NCBI RefSeq assembly: GCF_015832195.1
Contig: NC_052016.1
Location: 27,735,129 to 27,799,128 of the forward strand
Direction of reading: 5' to 3'
Source of the DNA: Motacilla alba alba
Taxonomy: Eukaryota; Chordata; Aves; Passeriformes; Motacillidae
Length of the DNA stretch: 64,000 nucleotides
The notes beneath the pieces were generated by a model. The model was given only the letters and a program-made list of their open reading frames with translations, had not been told where the DNA came from and searched no databases. This document shows positions 26,696-39,834 of this stretch, in pieces. Both the position numbers and the translations under genes were made by a program. How positions within the stretch are numbered: the stretch's first letter is position 1; each line of letters starts with the position of its first letter.

Positions 26696-29633
26696 GTAAA
26701 GGTGAATGTTATAGGGCTTTCACACAGATAGTTATATGTAGCTAAAGGGACACAATGGCTCACAAGAAATTGTTCTGTGGCATCTCTCTCACTTGTTGGT
26801 CCTATGCCTCAGTTGCCCGCAGCACAAATAGCCACACCCATGAATTATCACCAAGGTGTTTTGGGATGGAAACACCCTTAGTCAGTGAACAGATTTGTCT
26901 GCTGCATCACCTTGCCAACAAAACTGATCTACTGATACACCAAGCATGTACAGTTGGGGAGGATGGAGAAGTCTTCTGACTTTTAAAGTTTGCTAATGGA
27001 TTTTACCAGAAAATGCAAACAACATGCTGAGTTTGTTACAGCAGCAGCTCTGTTCTCTTTATCCCTCAGACAGCTCTTACAGAAGCTGCGTTTTCATGCA
27101 GAGAAGCCGTGCTGCCTGGGCTGACAGTTTGTTGGTATCAGCTCTACAGCAAGAGCCTCTCAGTGCCTGACATCTCTGGAGGCTTTGCTGTTTCACCTTT
27201 CACAGGGAATGTGGTCTGTTTATCTCTCAATTGCTTCTGTTGAAGTTTTCTATTCTTCAGCCAAAACAGTTTTGCAAAATTCTTCCCTTATCTGCTAATT
27301 AACCCTTTTCCTCAACAGGCATCAGTAATACTCCTAAAATATAATTTAATTTTTTTTTTCCTGAAGTCCATCTGTTTGCATTCCCCTTGAGATTTCTATT
27401 TTCTGCTACTAAATTGTTCTTCCTCATTTCCATTCTCCTCATGGATTCCCTCTTTTGATTAGTCCCACATTCTCAAAAAAAATTTCCTTGTAATTACAGC
27501 ATCATTTGGGGAAAGGGGGAAAAAAAAGCCAACAGCTGAAACTTGTCCTTTCTATCAACTGTGCCAAAAACTGCTTACAGCCTCCTGGTTTCATTCAGAG
27601 ATTGCTAGTTAATGACCTCTCCAAGGGTCAAGTATTAGCAGGGATTGGTATTCATCTACAGAATATTTTCAACCTCTGTATCCTGAAATGGGAATTGCAG
27701 TATTTTGTATTCCAAGATACAGTGTCAAGATTTTTATTTGTCCAAGTATGAAGTATGACACCTCAATTCACTTGAGGAATTTTTTTTTTTTCTGAGGAAG
27801 TACTTTATCAAAATGTCCTTCTTTATGGGTCAGCAAATTTCAGTGAATTTTTAAGGACTAAATGCTTTCCCTCTCTCCATTTTATGCTGTGTTTGATATT
27901 ATCTTGGCTGTGGTTTCATCAGAAACTGTGAGCAAAATAGTGTGGTAAGGCAGTGAGTTGAAGATCTTCACAGGAAAATTAATGACACAAGAAGTGGCAT
28001 TAGAGATTTGCAATGAGGGGCTGCTCAGAGACAGCTACCAGCATAAATGTCAGGGAACAAGCATGCTGTGAGAGGTGTGATTGCTCAAATGAGCATTGAA
28101 TCTTCATGGTTATGAAAGCCACATGCCATTTTCCATAAAAGTAGTGATGTTAAAATCCAACAATCCACCAAATTCTGTCACTTTTTCTCATCACAAGATA
28201 TGCCTTATCTAGTTGCAATTTGATGTGCAATTCTTCCTTCTTTGTACTTCACCCACAAAGGAGCTCTCAGCACTGCAGAAAGAGCAAATTTTTTTCCCAT
28301 GTGCTGTGAACAAAGCCTGATTAAATTTCCTAAACAAAACATATTTTGGACAATAATGGTGACTTTGGAAATAGTGAGTTTTTAATATGATTTTCCACAT
28401 GCTAGTTTTAAAAAATTGAGAGCACAGCTAAATAGCTCCAGTTGGTGAATTGGCTTGAATTGGCTGATCCAAAGGAATTAGCTGTTGTCTCAATTAATCA
28501 GTTTGGAAAATGGGTATGTTCTCGGGGCAGGAGAATTTGAGCAGTTTTGCAGTATAAGCCTTTGGGTGTGGGTCATCTCTAAATTCAGGTTGTAGGAACT
28601 CCCTTTCTGGATGAAAGGTGCATTTTAAAAAGTTGCTTTTTTAGCGTTTTTCATGAAATCTGTTTACCCTTCAGTAAACTCTGCCATCAGCAACCACTTT
28701 AATGTATCCCTAAGTCTTGCACTGAAATTTTGCTTGACCTTTATAGGGTATCTCTGTTAGGTGACTGATTGTGCTGGTCCACAGAGCAGTTGGATGAGCA
28801 AAGCACCACTGGCAAGTAAAAATCCTTGTTTTGTCTTCTGTAAATACAGCACTGAAAGTTTCAGTTTCTTAGATGGCTGCTCCCTAACCAGAAGTCTCAG
28901 CCATGTCTCAGCTTGTATCACCCCATGCAATCTCCCCTCTCTCTCTGTGTCCTGGAGAGGACAAACCTGATGAAGAACTCTTGCAAGAAGCAAGCAGAAG
29001 GTTCATCTCTGTTCTCTCAGAATCAGAGGCATTTACATGGGCAGACAAATGGAGGCACAAGCAAGCAGCTCTGCTTTTGTTTCCCTGGGAAAAAAAAATG
29101 GGTCCTGTTCATTCTCTCTTGTTCCCCTTCACCACAACAAATCTTGTCCAAAAGGAAATCTCAGCTGTCCTGGGAAAGGAGAGTGGACTCCCCAGGACCA
29201 GACACACCCTGGCAGGCTGGCAAAGGAAACTGGGAAGCACCCAGGTAGAGGCACACTCAGGTAATGCTGGATTAATAAGAGAAGCATTGATTTGGTGCTG
29301 CACTGCTCAAAACCCCTGGAGCTGAGAAGGGCAGCTGGACAGAAATAAGTAGAAATTATTTTGATCCAAAAGGAAATAGTTTGTTCAACTTCATCCTTCT
29401 TATTTTTGGTGCAGAGATAAAGGGAATATGAATTCTGTTCAAGCTTTTTCCTTCATTTTATGTAAACTTTAAATCAAATTAATGTGAATATGAATAGGAT
29501 TCCAACTGAAAAGTGGAAAACCAAAGAGCTCCTTAGAATTGATAATAGTAATGAGAAAAAGTATTTTCAAAACAAGGACTTTATGCTGCCCGCATCTAAA
29601 CGAACTACTTCAAGGCTTTTGAAATCCCTCAGT

Positions 29634-29650
29634 ACACACACACACACACA
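29634..29650. repeat. (AC)n microsatellite
   Basis: A perfect AC dinucleotide run of 17 bases, which could be length-polymorphic. Confidence 0.95.
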
Positions 29651-30963
29651 TATTTCCTATGGGCTGCATGCTGAGTTCAATCATGTTTTAAGGTCATCTC
29701 ATCCTGTGCTTATTGTTTGTTAAATACAGGTGCCAAACTGAGTAGGGAAATTACACTGGCTAGTGAATGTAGAATGATTCTGGGAGGAGAGAGAGTAAGC
29801 TTGGTCCTAAGACTAAAATATATGCAATTAATTGCTGTGTTTATTGGAGAAATAGCAGGGAACATAAAATTAATCATCATATGGGGGCTACCATGGAAAA
29901 GAAAAATGCTTGACATTGTCAGGAAGCGGAATTGTTCCTACCCCAGGGGCTCAAATCCCTTGGCTGTACAAATCTGGGAGAGCTGGCAATGCTTCATCAG
30001 ACACGCAGGAGGTAAAGCAAGAAATAACATCTGAAAGCCAAACCAAAAGTTCAGTGTAATCTCTGTCCATATTATCATGTGGGTCCTTTTTTTAGGAGGA
30101 TTAAAATCCTCACATTTTTACTGGTCTCAGTAATTTTTTTCAATAATGCACTGGTATTACCTAGTGTAGGGAACATAAGTCAAGTGACTTAATTTTTGGC
30201 AGGTATAAGGGCTGTAAGAGAAAGTATTACTTTTATTTCACATCATTAGGTCAAATTAAGTTTATCAGCTGGAATTCATGCTGGTGACCAGGGGATGTGA
30301 AGAGCCTCTTCATACTACCTCTTGGATTTAAAAGGAAAAAAAAAATCCTCTTTTCTCTTAAAACTGCTGCATGTTGCAGGAGAAATACTAACACTTTTCC
30401 ATGACATTTTTTCTTGAATGGTCCATGGTACATTGGGGGCTGTGAAGCAAAACTAAGTGAGCCTCTTGTTTACACTTTTTCTTCTCCTGTTTCAGGTTAT
30501 TGCTCCCTCCTGGACCTAACTTTGTTTTCATGTTTTCTCTCTCAAGTAGTCCCTTATGAATCCTCTTTCTCCTCACAAATCTTCCATGGGCTGCCTTGTT
30601 TTTCCCATGTCTGTAATAATCATACCTATAAGATGTTTTGGTGGTAAAGAGGCAGTTGCAGGGAGTAAAGATGTGTGCAATTAAGAGGTCAGAGCTTGCA
30701 CCATGAAATAAATGGCTCTCTGATAAATTACTTGGCTCTCAGTGATTGTTGAGCACTAATAGTACTGAACTAAGGTACCACTGTTAGCAATCTGCCTCTC
30801 TAAAACACCTGGAAATGTGGATGGTGATGGGAATGCGCTCATAGTGGAATAATGGAATAGTACTGAGAGTTGTGGGAGCCAGCAGCAAGGAAAACAAACA
30901 GAATATAGCCTCATCCTTATGACAACAAATAACTCATATTAATAATATGTTACAGTTAACTCA

Positions 30964-31007
30964 GACTAACTAGAGATGACTAACTAACTAACTAGAGACG
31001 ACTAACT
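30964..31007. repeat. Short tandem array of CTAA/GACTAACTAGAGA units
   Basis: A GACTAACTAGAGA-type unit is repeated with internal expansion of the tetramer CTAA (three to four units). One T/C difference distinguishes the two AGAGA(T/C)G junctions. Confidence 0.88.
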
Positions 31008-34000
31008 GATATTCCACATCACAGAAATCTGAGGAGTGAGTTCTTCACTCGAGGTAAAAGTGACCCATATGAGAGACAGATTTTAGACTGAGTAGACAAA
31101 GAAAAGCATGTTTCTCTTCTGAGGCTAAAGAGACAACTTGTCAATTTGCAAGGCACTGCATGAGATCCTGATCAGTTCCTATGATTGGCTTTAAGGAAAA
31201 ATGTCAAAAGAGAGACTTCAGGAAACCAGCATTAACCTTCAAGAAAGTGTGGGGTTTAGACAGGGAATGGCAATCACAAGTGCAGAACTGAAAGAACAAT
31301 GTTCTGATATTGGGGTCATTGCAAAAGCCCAGAAAGGAGATGTGGGGGAAAAGGGAAGTAAAGCTTAAAGTCTTGAATTCACAAAAACAACATGCAGAGC
31401 TGTCTTGACTGGGACAAAGAATAAAAAGCCACACAGTCTGGAAAGCATTCTGCTGTGTTACCTTGACTTCCACGAATTTGCAAGCACTAGCTAACCATGA
31501 ACAACTTGGGTAAGAGGACATCCCCAGCACCATTTATGAAAGGCAAACCTTCACAAAAGCAATGGGTAAGATTTCAGTGGAAGATAAATGAGCTCTTACC
31601 CAGAAAGTAAATGGAACATTTATTAGTTTTAGGCTGTACACGGGTGTACAAGCCAGTGTTTTGTCAGAGAAAGCGATAGCTGCAAGGAAAAAAGAGCCCA
31701 GGTAAGACAAGTGGATGAAATTCGAGTTTGTAGTTGTGATCTTATTGCCATTACAAGAGTGAGTGAAGTAAATGTATGAGGAAATATCATACTGCAGAAA
31801 TACAGTTTGTAATAATACCTGGCACAAAAGTATCCTTTATTGATTTTAAAATACACCAAATTCTTCATCTTATGCAGTGGTGCTTCACCTTAGAAGAAAA
31901 GGTGACAAAGTTTTAAGAAGAGGTTTAGGATGCAGGGGAGAAGAAAGCATTCAGCAGAATACTAAATATGTCTGAAAGCAAAACTGTTCACTGTCCAATG
32001 GAAGAGGAAAGGAAGGACCTGGCTAAGATTATTACTGAAGGGAAAAAAAGAGAACAAGTAGCAGAAGAAACAGAGCACTGCACTCATTTTCTGTGGTAAA
32101 CAAGCCAAGAAATTCTCTAAGCAATAGGATGAAGAAATCTCCTAAATTATGTGTCTTGATTAAATGTGGGGGTTTTGATTGAAATATGCAAAGGTATTCT
32201 GCTGTCTCTGTAAACACCAAGAACATTTTCCTCTGTTTTCCCTATTAGCTCTCCTCTGCAGAGTATTAACAAACTCTGGATTGACATATTTGGCTGTGTA
32301 ATTGCCTGAAAAGATAAAAAAAAGAGGAGTGAATTTCCAAAATTTCTAATCCCAGTCTTCCTTATTCTCTGCTCTGTCTTGTAAGAAACCTGTAGGAACT
32401 GATCATCTTTAAATCCTCCTCCTTGTTCTATAATTTTGGTGTAACATGCCAAGGGTTTTGCACTTTGCCAGGGCAAAACACTGTGGCTGCTTCTGCAGGA
32501 AATTAGGCTAACTCCTTCACTGTATCTTGAATGAACACAACCACAGCATCAATAACAAAGTAAAAATAGAACATAAGCAGATCCTACCTAGGTTTCTGTA
32601 GCCAGCCCATCCACATGGTTGTGGCAAATGTCTTTAGAGAAGAAAAGCACACATAGCATGTAAGCATGGCCATTGAGAGACACTGTTTCTCCAACAGATT
32701 TTTAGACTGTGTCTGAGGCCAAGTGCTTTGCAGTGAAGTACATAAATTGGAATTTGATAGGATTAGCAGAGTAGTTACTATAGTTCAGCCAGATGAAAAT
32801 ATCTATCACATGTTGTTTTATATATAATTGAGTATTTATCCTTGGATATATGATTCTCTCCTTTTGCTGTCTACATGCTGACCTCTTCACCCATTTTACT
32901 ATATTTGCTAAATATATGACTGCATGTAAAGTCTCAGCAGTTTAATCACAAAGCCAAAACAACACCAAAGACAAGTCAGTATGCAATACTGCATTTCATG
33001 TATTAGGGAACAAAACCAACATCTACTCATTTTACAGGCATCTAGTATTTTTTTTTTCTCTGTTTTCTGGCTAAGATAGTAATTTAGAAATTTTTAGTTC
33101 AGCTCTGAGTTTTCCAAGTGTCATTAATGTGAAAAAAATGGGGGATCATCGTATTTTCCAGCTTTTTTTTTTCCCAAATTACTTTTTGAATGCAGGTAAT
33201 CTAGTATCTTCTCTTTTTTTTTTTAAATCGGTAACTTCCTGTGCCAGCTGTGCCAGGAAGATTCCCCAGGCATTATATGACAAACAATACATGTTTTGAA
33301 GTTGACACCTCCTAGTTTTCTTTGACATCCTCTGGTTCTTTTTTGAAAGAGACAATGAATGTATCTTCCTCATTCATCTTTATTTAGTTTCTGCTGGGTG
33401 AGCAGCATTACCCTGCCTTACCTGCTTAATGTTCCTTAAGTATAGATTAAAGTAGGTAGCAAGGGGAGCTATGTGTCATGCAGTGATGCTTTCTTAAAAT
33501 AATGTGTAGGAAGAAGGGAAATAGCCTGGAGTTTTCTCCTCCCACTAATTGCCTTTTTCACCAGCTTACTGCAACTTGTTCCACACCCTGCAGTTTGTGT
33601 TCATGCTGCCACAGAAGTGAGCTGACAATATTACACTGTGAAAGGCCTGTTGTGTGGTGAAGCTCTATTATTTGTCCTGCCTTTTTGAAAGATAAAAACT
33701 CCTAACTAGCTTACTTTATTTTTTATTCTGCACCTCTGATACCCTTAGCTGTCTTTCAAGGCCATTAATCAGTTTCCCAAACCAGAAGCAGGGCATAGAT
33801 GTAGAGAACTTTCTGTCCTGAAGCCACAGTTTTCCCAACCTCAACAGCCAAATTAAAGCCATCAGTTCCAAATTAGAAATGCAGATAAGCCTTCATAAAC
33901 TTCCCTCTCTGGTTGTGGTCCTTTTATCTGAAAAGCCAGAAACTCCGTTGATCCTTTCTTTCTCTGTGTACCTCTGCAGCCAGGTAACCTGTTCCTATGT

Positions 34001-34320
34001 TTCCGTCCCAGACTAAACCTGCTCTAGTAATGTCCAACAAGGGATGTGGAGTGAGATGATGGCTTTTCTGTCTCTGTCTATAGGGTAAAACTTCAACAAC
34101 TTGGCAAATATTAGGGGAGATCACGTCACAACCAGCCTTATCCTTGAGTTGGGACTTCTGTTTTTCCTATGCAATTATTTAAATTAAAACATTTTTTAAG
34201 AAAATGGAATTGCAATGTTCTAATTTAGCCTATTAGATTCTTGAAGAGTTTTTAATTAGGAAGTGTATTAAAGATGTGAAAAAAAAAAGGTAATGTTATT
34301 GTTCGCCTGACTTGTTTTAG

Positions 34321-34384
34321 GATGGATGTGTACTCAAGATTCACTTTCCCAGAGAACCTTCTTCTGGACTCCTCCCAAGTCATG
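34321..34384 (+). other. Candidate internal (cassette) exon, 64 bp
   Basis: A 64-base stretch is preceded by a T-rich acceptor ending TTGTTTTAG, with a CTGAC branch-point-like element whose A is at 34310. It is followed immediately by a full-consensus donor, CATG|GTGAGT. All three frames are open across it: DGCVLKIHFPREPSSG, MDVYSRFTFPENLLLD and WMCTQDSLSQRTFFW. The length is 3n+1, so inclusion would shift the downstream frame. The branch-point A is only about 10 bases from the AG, closer than usual, which weakens the case. I do not recognise the peptide in any frame. It could be a real exon of a long gene, an alternative or non-coding exon, or a chance decoy. Confidence 0.33.
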
Positions 34385-36223
34385 GTGAGTTACATGGTGA
34401 AACTGGAGTATGTCCTTCACTTTGCTCCAAATAGGTTTGCAAGCTGATGTGAGGTATCTTGGCTGTTTGTTAAATAGAGGGCAAAATGTCAACCCTCAAC
34501 TAGATTTTTTACTTCCCCTCTTTGCAATAGTATCTTTCAGAATTAACAACTCTAACTGCTGAATTCTCTGGCTTTTTTTTTAATTCTAGTGTGATGTAAT
34601 CCTTCTTTCCCTGTGCACAGAATATAAGCATTTAGCACTAATCCCACTTTTTATTATTGTTCTTTCCATTACTAGGCAAGTTTTTAAAAGTGGTAGGTAG
34701 CATTATGACACATTATACTGCATTATAAATTTCTTGTTAACTACCAGCTTCTAAATATTATCCTTCATCATTACTTTTTCCTCATCCTGTCCATGTAACC
34801 AATAGATAGCAAGACAAGCACAAGGAATTGGAGGTGGGAATAGAATAATAAGGGAATTGGCCTTGGAGGAAAATTTTTCAGTGAGAAAAAAGAATTGCAA
34901 TAGGAGAAGGCTGTAAGTTGTGAGTCTACATTAAAAAAAATAAAGCAGGCCAAATAAGGAGCACTGATAAAAATTCTGGTTGAAGCCAGCACAGTTAAAC
35001 TTTGTGTAAACATTAGGCAGCTGTCCAAAGCTAATTAAATTTCCCTACAATGACGGCCAGTGAGAAGGGATTAAAACTGTCTTACTCAGAAAGACAAAAG
35101 TTTTCAAAAATATTTTACTAGAGCTATTGATGGTTTGGCTTCCTGATTTTTATTGCAGAAATGTCCCAAAAGCTCCATTTTGACCAAATAGAATCAGTTG
35201 TTTTCTTTCCTTTAATTACTTCTCTGATGTTACTTGTGGGCATAGGCTCTTTGTTGTTGAGTGCTAGCAAGTGCTTTAATCGCATACTGCCAAGTCAACA
35301 TCTTTCCATAAACAAATTACCTAAGTTTTTACACAGCTTCCATTACCAAAAGATCTGTACCTTGAGTTAATCACTCGTTCTGCTCAGTGCTGTTGAGCAC
35401 TGCTGACTGGTATCTCTGGATCTCACTGAACATTATCAAACACTCACAGCATAAGAGTGATGAGAAAGTACAAGCAACAGAAGGTTTGCCAGCAACCAGC
35501 ACAGGTAAGATGTTCAGAGACTAATAATGCTTACAGCTTTGTTCAATGCTAGTTAAAATATATGGTTGCTTACACATAATGACCCCAGGCTGGGATGGCA
35601 AAGTGAGGACAGTAGGACAGACTGTAACTCAGCTCAGGAAAGGGATGGCCTTTCATCTCTACCTAGCTACTTGTTTCCAGTAATTTTGTAGAAAATTTGA
35701 CATCCAGAATACTGAGACCTACTTCAAAGACCTGTACTCTCTCTTCAATGTTGCTGAAATTGGCTTAGGAGTTGCTTGGTTGGATGAGAGAGGCAGATAA
35801 AAATACACACATACTCACAACTGAGTTTGATCAAACCAGGCTAAAAGCAAACACCAGTCTTAGCTGGGTTTTTGTGTGTGTGGGCCAATACATATTTAGA
35901 ATTTTGTGATCTATTAAATTAAAAACAAAAACTTTCCAAGATAACTTAAGAGTTATTCTGTTTGGAAAGTGATTCTACAAAGAGCTTCATGGAATACCTG
36001 TGTTTTTACACTCCACTGGTTATCCAAGCAATGTGAAAATATTAAACCCTTCAGCAATAATAAAGATTATACTGCCTGAATAGCTAAGTCCTGTAGAAAA
36101 ACCTTAGAAGATCAAGGTTGCATTTGCACTCATGCAAGATTGATTAATTACCTGTTCTTTTTGTAGACTGTGGTGTACATGGCTTGGCACACTTACATTC
36201 AGTCAGATAAAAATTAGACTAAA

Positions 36224-36257
36224 TTTTAAATAGTCATCCATTTTAAATAGTCATCCA
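36224..36257. repeat. 17-bp perfect tandem duplication
   Basis: TTTTAAATAGTCATCCA occurs at 36224-36240 and immediately again at 36241-36257 with no mismatch. Confidence 0.95.
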
Positions 36258-36502
36258 CTCTTCTTTTAAATTCTTTCCTTCATTTAATGGGTAAGAGTAT
36301 TTCTTCTTCTAAAGTGCTCTCCTCCTTCTCCTCAGCCTCTTTAAATACCTTTTGCTGTTTTGCAGATACTGGGTAGTTTGAACACCACAAGCCAAGATCC
36401 TCTGGTTTACAGGTCAGCCTGTTGACCCCAGATAGTGTTTGTTTGTTTAGCATTGACAGGAATAAGAGTAAAAATTCATTTCGTCAAAGACGGTTTCCAG
36501 TA

Positions 36503-36538
36503 CTTGTTGGAACCAACAAGTTGGTTTCCAACTTGTTG
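36503..36538. repeat. Overlapping perfect inverted repeats
   Basis: Two mutually exclusive hairpins overlap. The first has an 8-bp stem, CTTGTTGG/CCAACAAG, with a 2-base loop (36503-36520). The second has an 11-bp stem, CAACAAGTTGG/CCAACTTGTTG, with a TTT loop (36514-36538). It probably arose by local templated mutation between near-palindromic copies. No function is known. Confidence 0.9.
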
Positions 36539-38690
36539 TTGGAACAAGTTCTGGGCTGCAAGAGATTTTCCTGACATGTTGACAGCATGAGTGAATATCA
36601 GAAGGCAAAAGGACAATGTGGTTAACATATTAAAGATTATTCTTAATAGGTTTGTATCTACAAACGTTAAAGAAACCATCCTTTGTAAATACTTGAGTTT
36701 TAGCAATTAAAAAAGAAAACTATTTGTAGTAATCACAAATGAGTTGATATTCTGAATCACTCCTATAAAGATGCACTAAGAAAATTATTTTCAAGAGTCA
36801 TTCTATGCATAGAAATTCTCAGGTTTGCTGGAATATTTCTGAAGACTATTAGGAGTTTTGTTCTTCTGTTTAAAAAAAACTAAAAAATTCAATCAACCAA
36901 AACTAACCCTCTCTTATTCCTCTGATTGTTTATATTTTAATTGCAGCTATTTTCATCAATCAGAAATTGGAAACAAATTTTGCTTTCGGGTTAGATCTAG
37001 CATCAAGCAGAAATTTTATTTAACTTATTTTGGATGCCTTCTGGTAAATGACTGGTCTAAATAGCCTTTGAATGACTTAGGCAGTCAGGTAAAATTTCAA
37101 TGACCTATCTTGAGAAGATTGGTAGAGGAGAAGTTTGCTAAATCATTGCTCACTATGGCCCCTCCGTGGGATTTTGTAGCAACTTGTATTGAACCCTGGG
37201 CATTTTGGCTATTGACACTGTAAAAAATAATTAGGATTTAAAAGGTATAAAAACTACAAAGTAAGCAATTATCTCAAGTCCATTATAAAAGCCACAAAAC
37301 CAAACATGTCGTTGGGAAAAGGATGTTTTTGTTAACTGATATCCAGTCAAAGTAGCTGACGTAAAGCGCATTTCACAGTGAGACAAAATCCTTACGCCTT
37401 TTTGTACCTGCCTCTTTCTCTGTACTCTATGCTAGCTGTGTTTGAAAAATCTTATCCAAAAGGTATGTCTTGCCTTTTAGGAAATAGCATATGTAGTACT
37501 AGTAGGGATTGATTAATGTTCCCTGCTAATCTAACTGTTCCTGTTAACATGGGTTAAGGTAATAGGTTTCCTGAAAGAGAAATTTTTGCCAGCAACCTCT
37601 CTTAGTTTTATTCTGATGATGACAAACCCCAAACAACTTGAGATATGCATTTCCAGAGCTTACTTCATCCATATTTGTTATTTCTGCTGCTACAGGTTCA
37701 GACATGATAAAGAAAAGCAGGATTTGTGCTGAAAATATCTTAAGGAGAAAACTTTTATAATGCGGGATAGAATAAAGCAGCTGAGAAGCTCCAGTTCAGA
37801 TCAAACTGTTATTGAGGGCCTGGGAGCTATTAAAGTTGGCTAAATTACAGCCAGAGATAGGTTAGCTTGTGCAGGTTGTGGGTCTCACTGGAGCTCATAA
37901 ATCTCTCCATCAGCTTGGAGAATTACAGGCAACAGCAGCCAGCACCCTTTTTGAGAAGCAGATTTATTATTTCCAGTTCCAGTCTTGCTCTGTGGGATTT
38001 CTCATAGGTGGGATTCATGGCCTTGAACCCTGTACGTGACCTGCTTTCCCACACCTCCTTAGTTTCTGGATGCTCCATAGATCCCTTCTGCAAAGGGAAA
38101 TAGGAACTGGAGTAAGATTATTGTGAGACACAGAAGCACACGGTTGGAATTGCCCTTTATCCTCCTGTGTTTGTGTAGCACTATCATGCTTACCATGGTT
38201 CTCCACATGCAAGTCTCCATTTCTCTAGAGACCACAAGTGAGCTCAGGTATCCATGGCTCAGGTATAGTTGTCTGTAGGTAAAGTATTTTGTTCTGAAGA
38301 GAGTTTTTGTCTGCTGTCAGATCAAATTATGGCTGTGATAAGAAAACCCTCTGGGAGACAAATGAAATTTTCTTCCGTGTACAAGACTGTATTGTAGTCA
38401 AGAGTGTCAGGTCCTTCTACACAGTGCTATGCAAGATAGCCCAGGTTTTTCTTAAACTGTGAAGAGAATAGCTTTGTAGAAAATACTGAAAGGTGTCAAC
38501 TTTCTAATGGTCATCACTGTGCATCGGAATTTGAGATGTGAAAATCGACCAATTCTAGACTTCCTTGCTACTGCTCCCAGCAGCACATTCTTGTTTAGAG
38601 GTAATAAGCGTTTATGAATCCTTGGACAAAGAACAGGTGTCATATTCACACATATTCACTAGGGTTTATTTTTTGAAACTTGGTAAATTT

Positions 38691-38723
38691 GGAAATTTTG
38701 GAAATTGAAATTTTGGAAAATTT
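38691..38723. repeat. Local direct repeat GGAAATTTTGGAAA
   Basis: A GGAAATTTTGGAAA-type block is followed by GAAATTTTGGAAAA, an imperfect duplication of about 15 bases. Confidence 0.75.
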
Positions 38724-39834
38724 CACTTGCAGAGTCCAGTCCTCTCTTCTGATAAGCCAGTGACTGTTTAGGAAAAGGATGGTTATGGTGTGTGCACTGG
38801 TATTTCAGCTGAAGATACATGAGTTATGTATGAAATTTGGTGGAGACAAAACAAGGAATTCAACTAGGAGTCAAATGTTTCCATGTAGTTTAATGTTATG
38901 GAAATTCATTCAATATTCATCATTATCCCACAGTATCTCCAAAGGTTTTTAAAGTAATGTCATGGCAAATCTATTCAGCTTTTAAGAAGAGACCATGCTC
39001 ACCACTGAGCTAATTTATAGTAATACCTGGCATAACAGAAGTTATTTCACAAGATCTTTAGGCGTTATATCTACAGTTAGTTACAGAGTACATACTTTAT
39101 TACCTTATCTCATTTACTAAGGGTTTGTTCTCATCTATTTGCAAATTTTACAGGCTTACAAAGCTTCAAGGTCTATTTCCAAAATAGCATATCTGCTAAA
39201 CTGTGTCCTTACAAAAGATTAATTATTTTAAGGAGGTTTTAGCATAGAAAACAAGAAAACTTCAATACTGATAGGTTGGGGATTTTTGCTCCTTAAATTT
39301 GCATATGTAAATTTCCCTAGGTACCAAAAACTTATTCCATTTTTAAATTCTCAGTGCTAATGCTAACAATAGAGACATTCACTACAGTGTGATTGCACTA
39401 GATAGGCTTAACATCTAAAAAAATCACTTGGGTCTATTATGCAATTTCATAAATACAAATTACTTGTGATAGAATTTGTCAATCAATTATAGAGTATAAA
39501 TAACTCCAGTACTGGGACTGTATTGCATTCCTTGCCTTGTACATTCCAAATGTCACCATGCTGTAAGTCAGAACCTCTAAGTACTTATTTGCTTAAACAG
39601 AGAATATTAAAATATGCAAGTGCATAAGAATGGCTGTCCTACCTGCCTCATTTAGCATCAGCCATTGTGGGGGGAGGTCTGCATGAGTTCTAGTTATACC
39701 TCATCTCTCAAATCTGCAGAGTTAGGAGACTTCAGGAGCTGTACATTTTTTGTCTTCAAGGTTGTCTTTGCACAATGAGAACAATGAAAAACTGTGTTCA
39801 GCTGCATTTATAGAATTCTTCAAATGTTGGAGTA

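Larger units (their letters stand above)
26700..34320. other. Gene-free stretch, no exon recognised
   Basis: AT-rich sequence, with a slightly GC-richer block at about 28,740-29,330 that carries a 140-codon plus-strand frame (28903-29325). It starts MSQLVSPHAISPLS and overlaps two other frames of 111 and 75 codons. The frame has no recognisable domain and no clean splice boundaries, so I do not call it a gene. T-runs of around 10 occur at about 27,350 and 27,780. Confidence 0.55.
34385..39834. other. Gene-free stretch, no exon recognised
   Basis: Unique AT-rich sequence with only chance-length frames (at most 85 codons). Small tandem repeats and an inverted repeat are listed separately. Another consensus donor, CACAG|GTAAGA, occurs at about 35,505. 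Its only upstream AG partner, at about 35,450, lacks a polypyrimidine tract, so no exon is called. Confidence 0.55.

Noticed and set aside
29940..29965. GGGGCTCAAATCCC resembling a tRNA T-arm/B-box
   Set aside because: No matching acceptor, D-arm or anticodon arm upstream, and the B-box consensus is not met.
31633..31701. A 69-base, in-frame open stretch between TTTTAG and CAG|GTAAGA that looks like an exon (AVHGCTSQCFVRESDSCK...)
   Set aside because: The acceptor has only a weak pyrimidine tract and the peptide has no recognisable family. Splice-like pairs of this quality are expected by chance in 64 kb.
35451..35504. Possible exon ending CACAG|GTAAGA, with open frame HKSDEKVQATEGLP
   Set aside because: The only upstream AG lacks a polypyrimidine tract. 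No protein match is recognisable.
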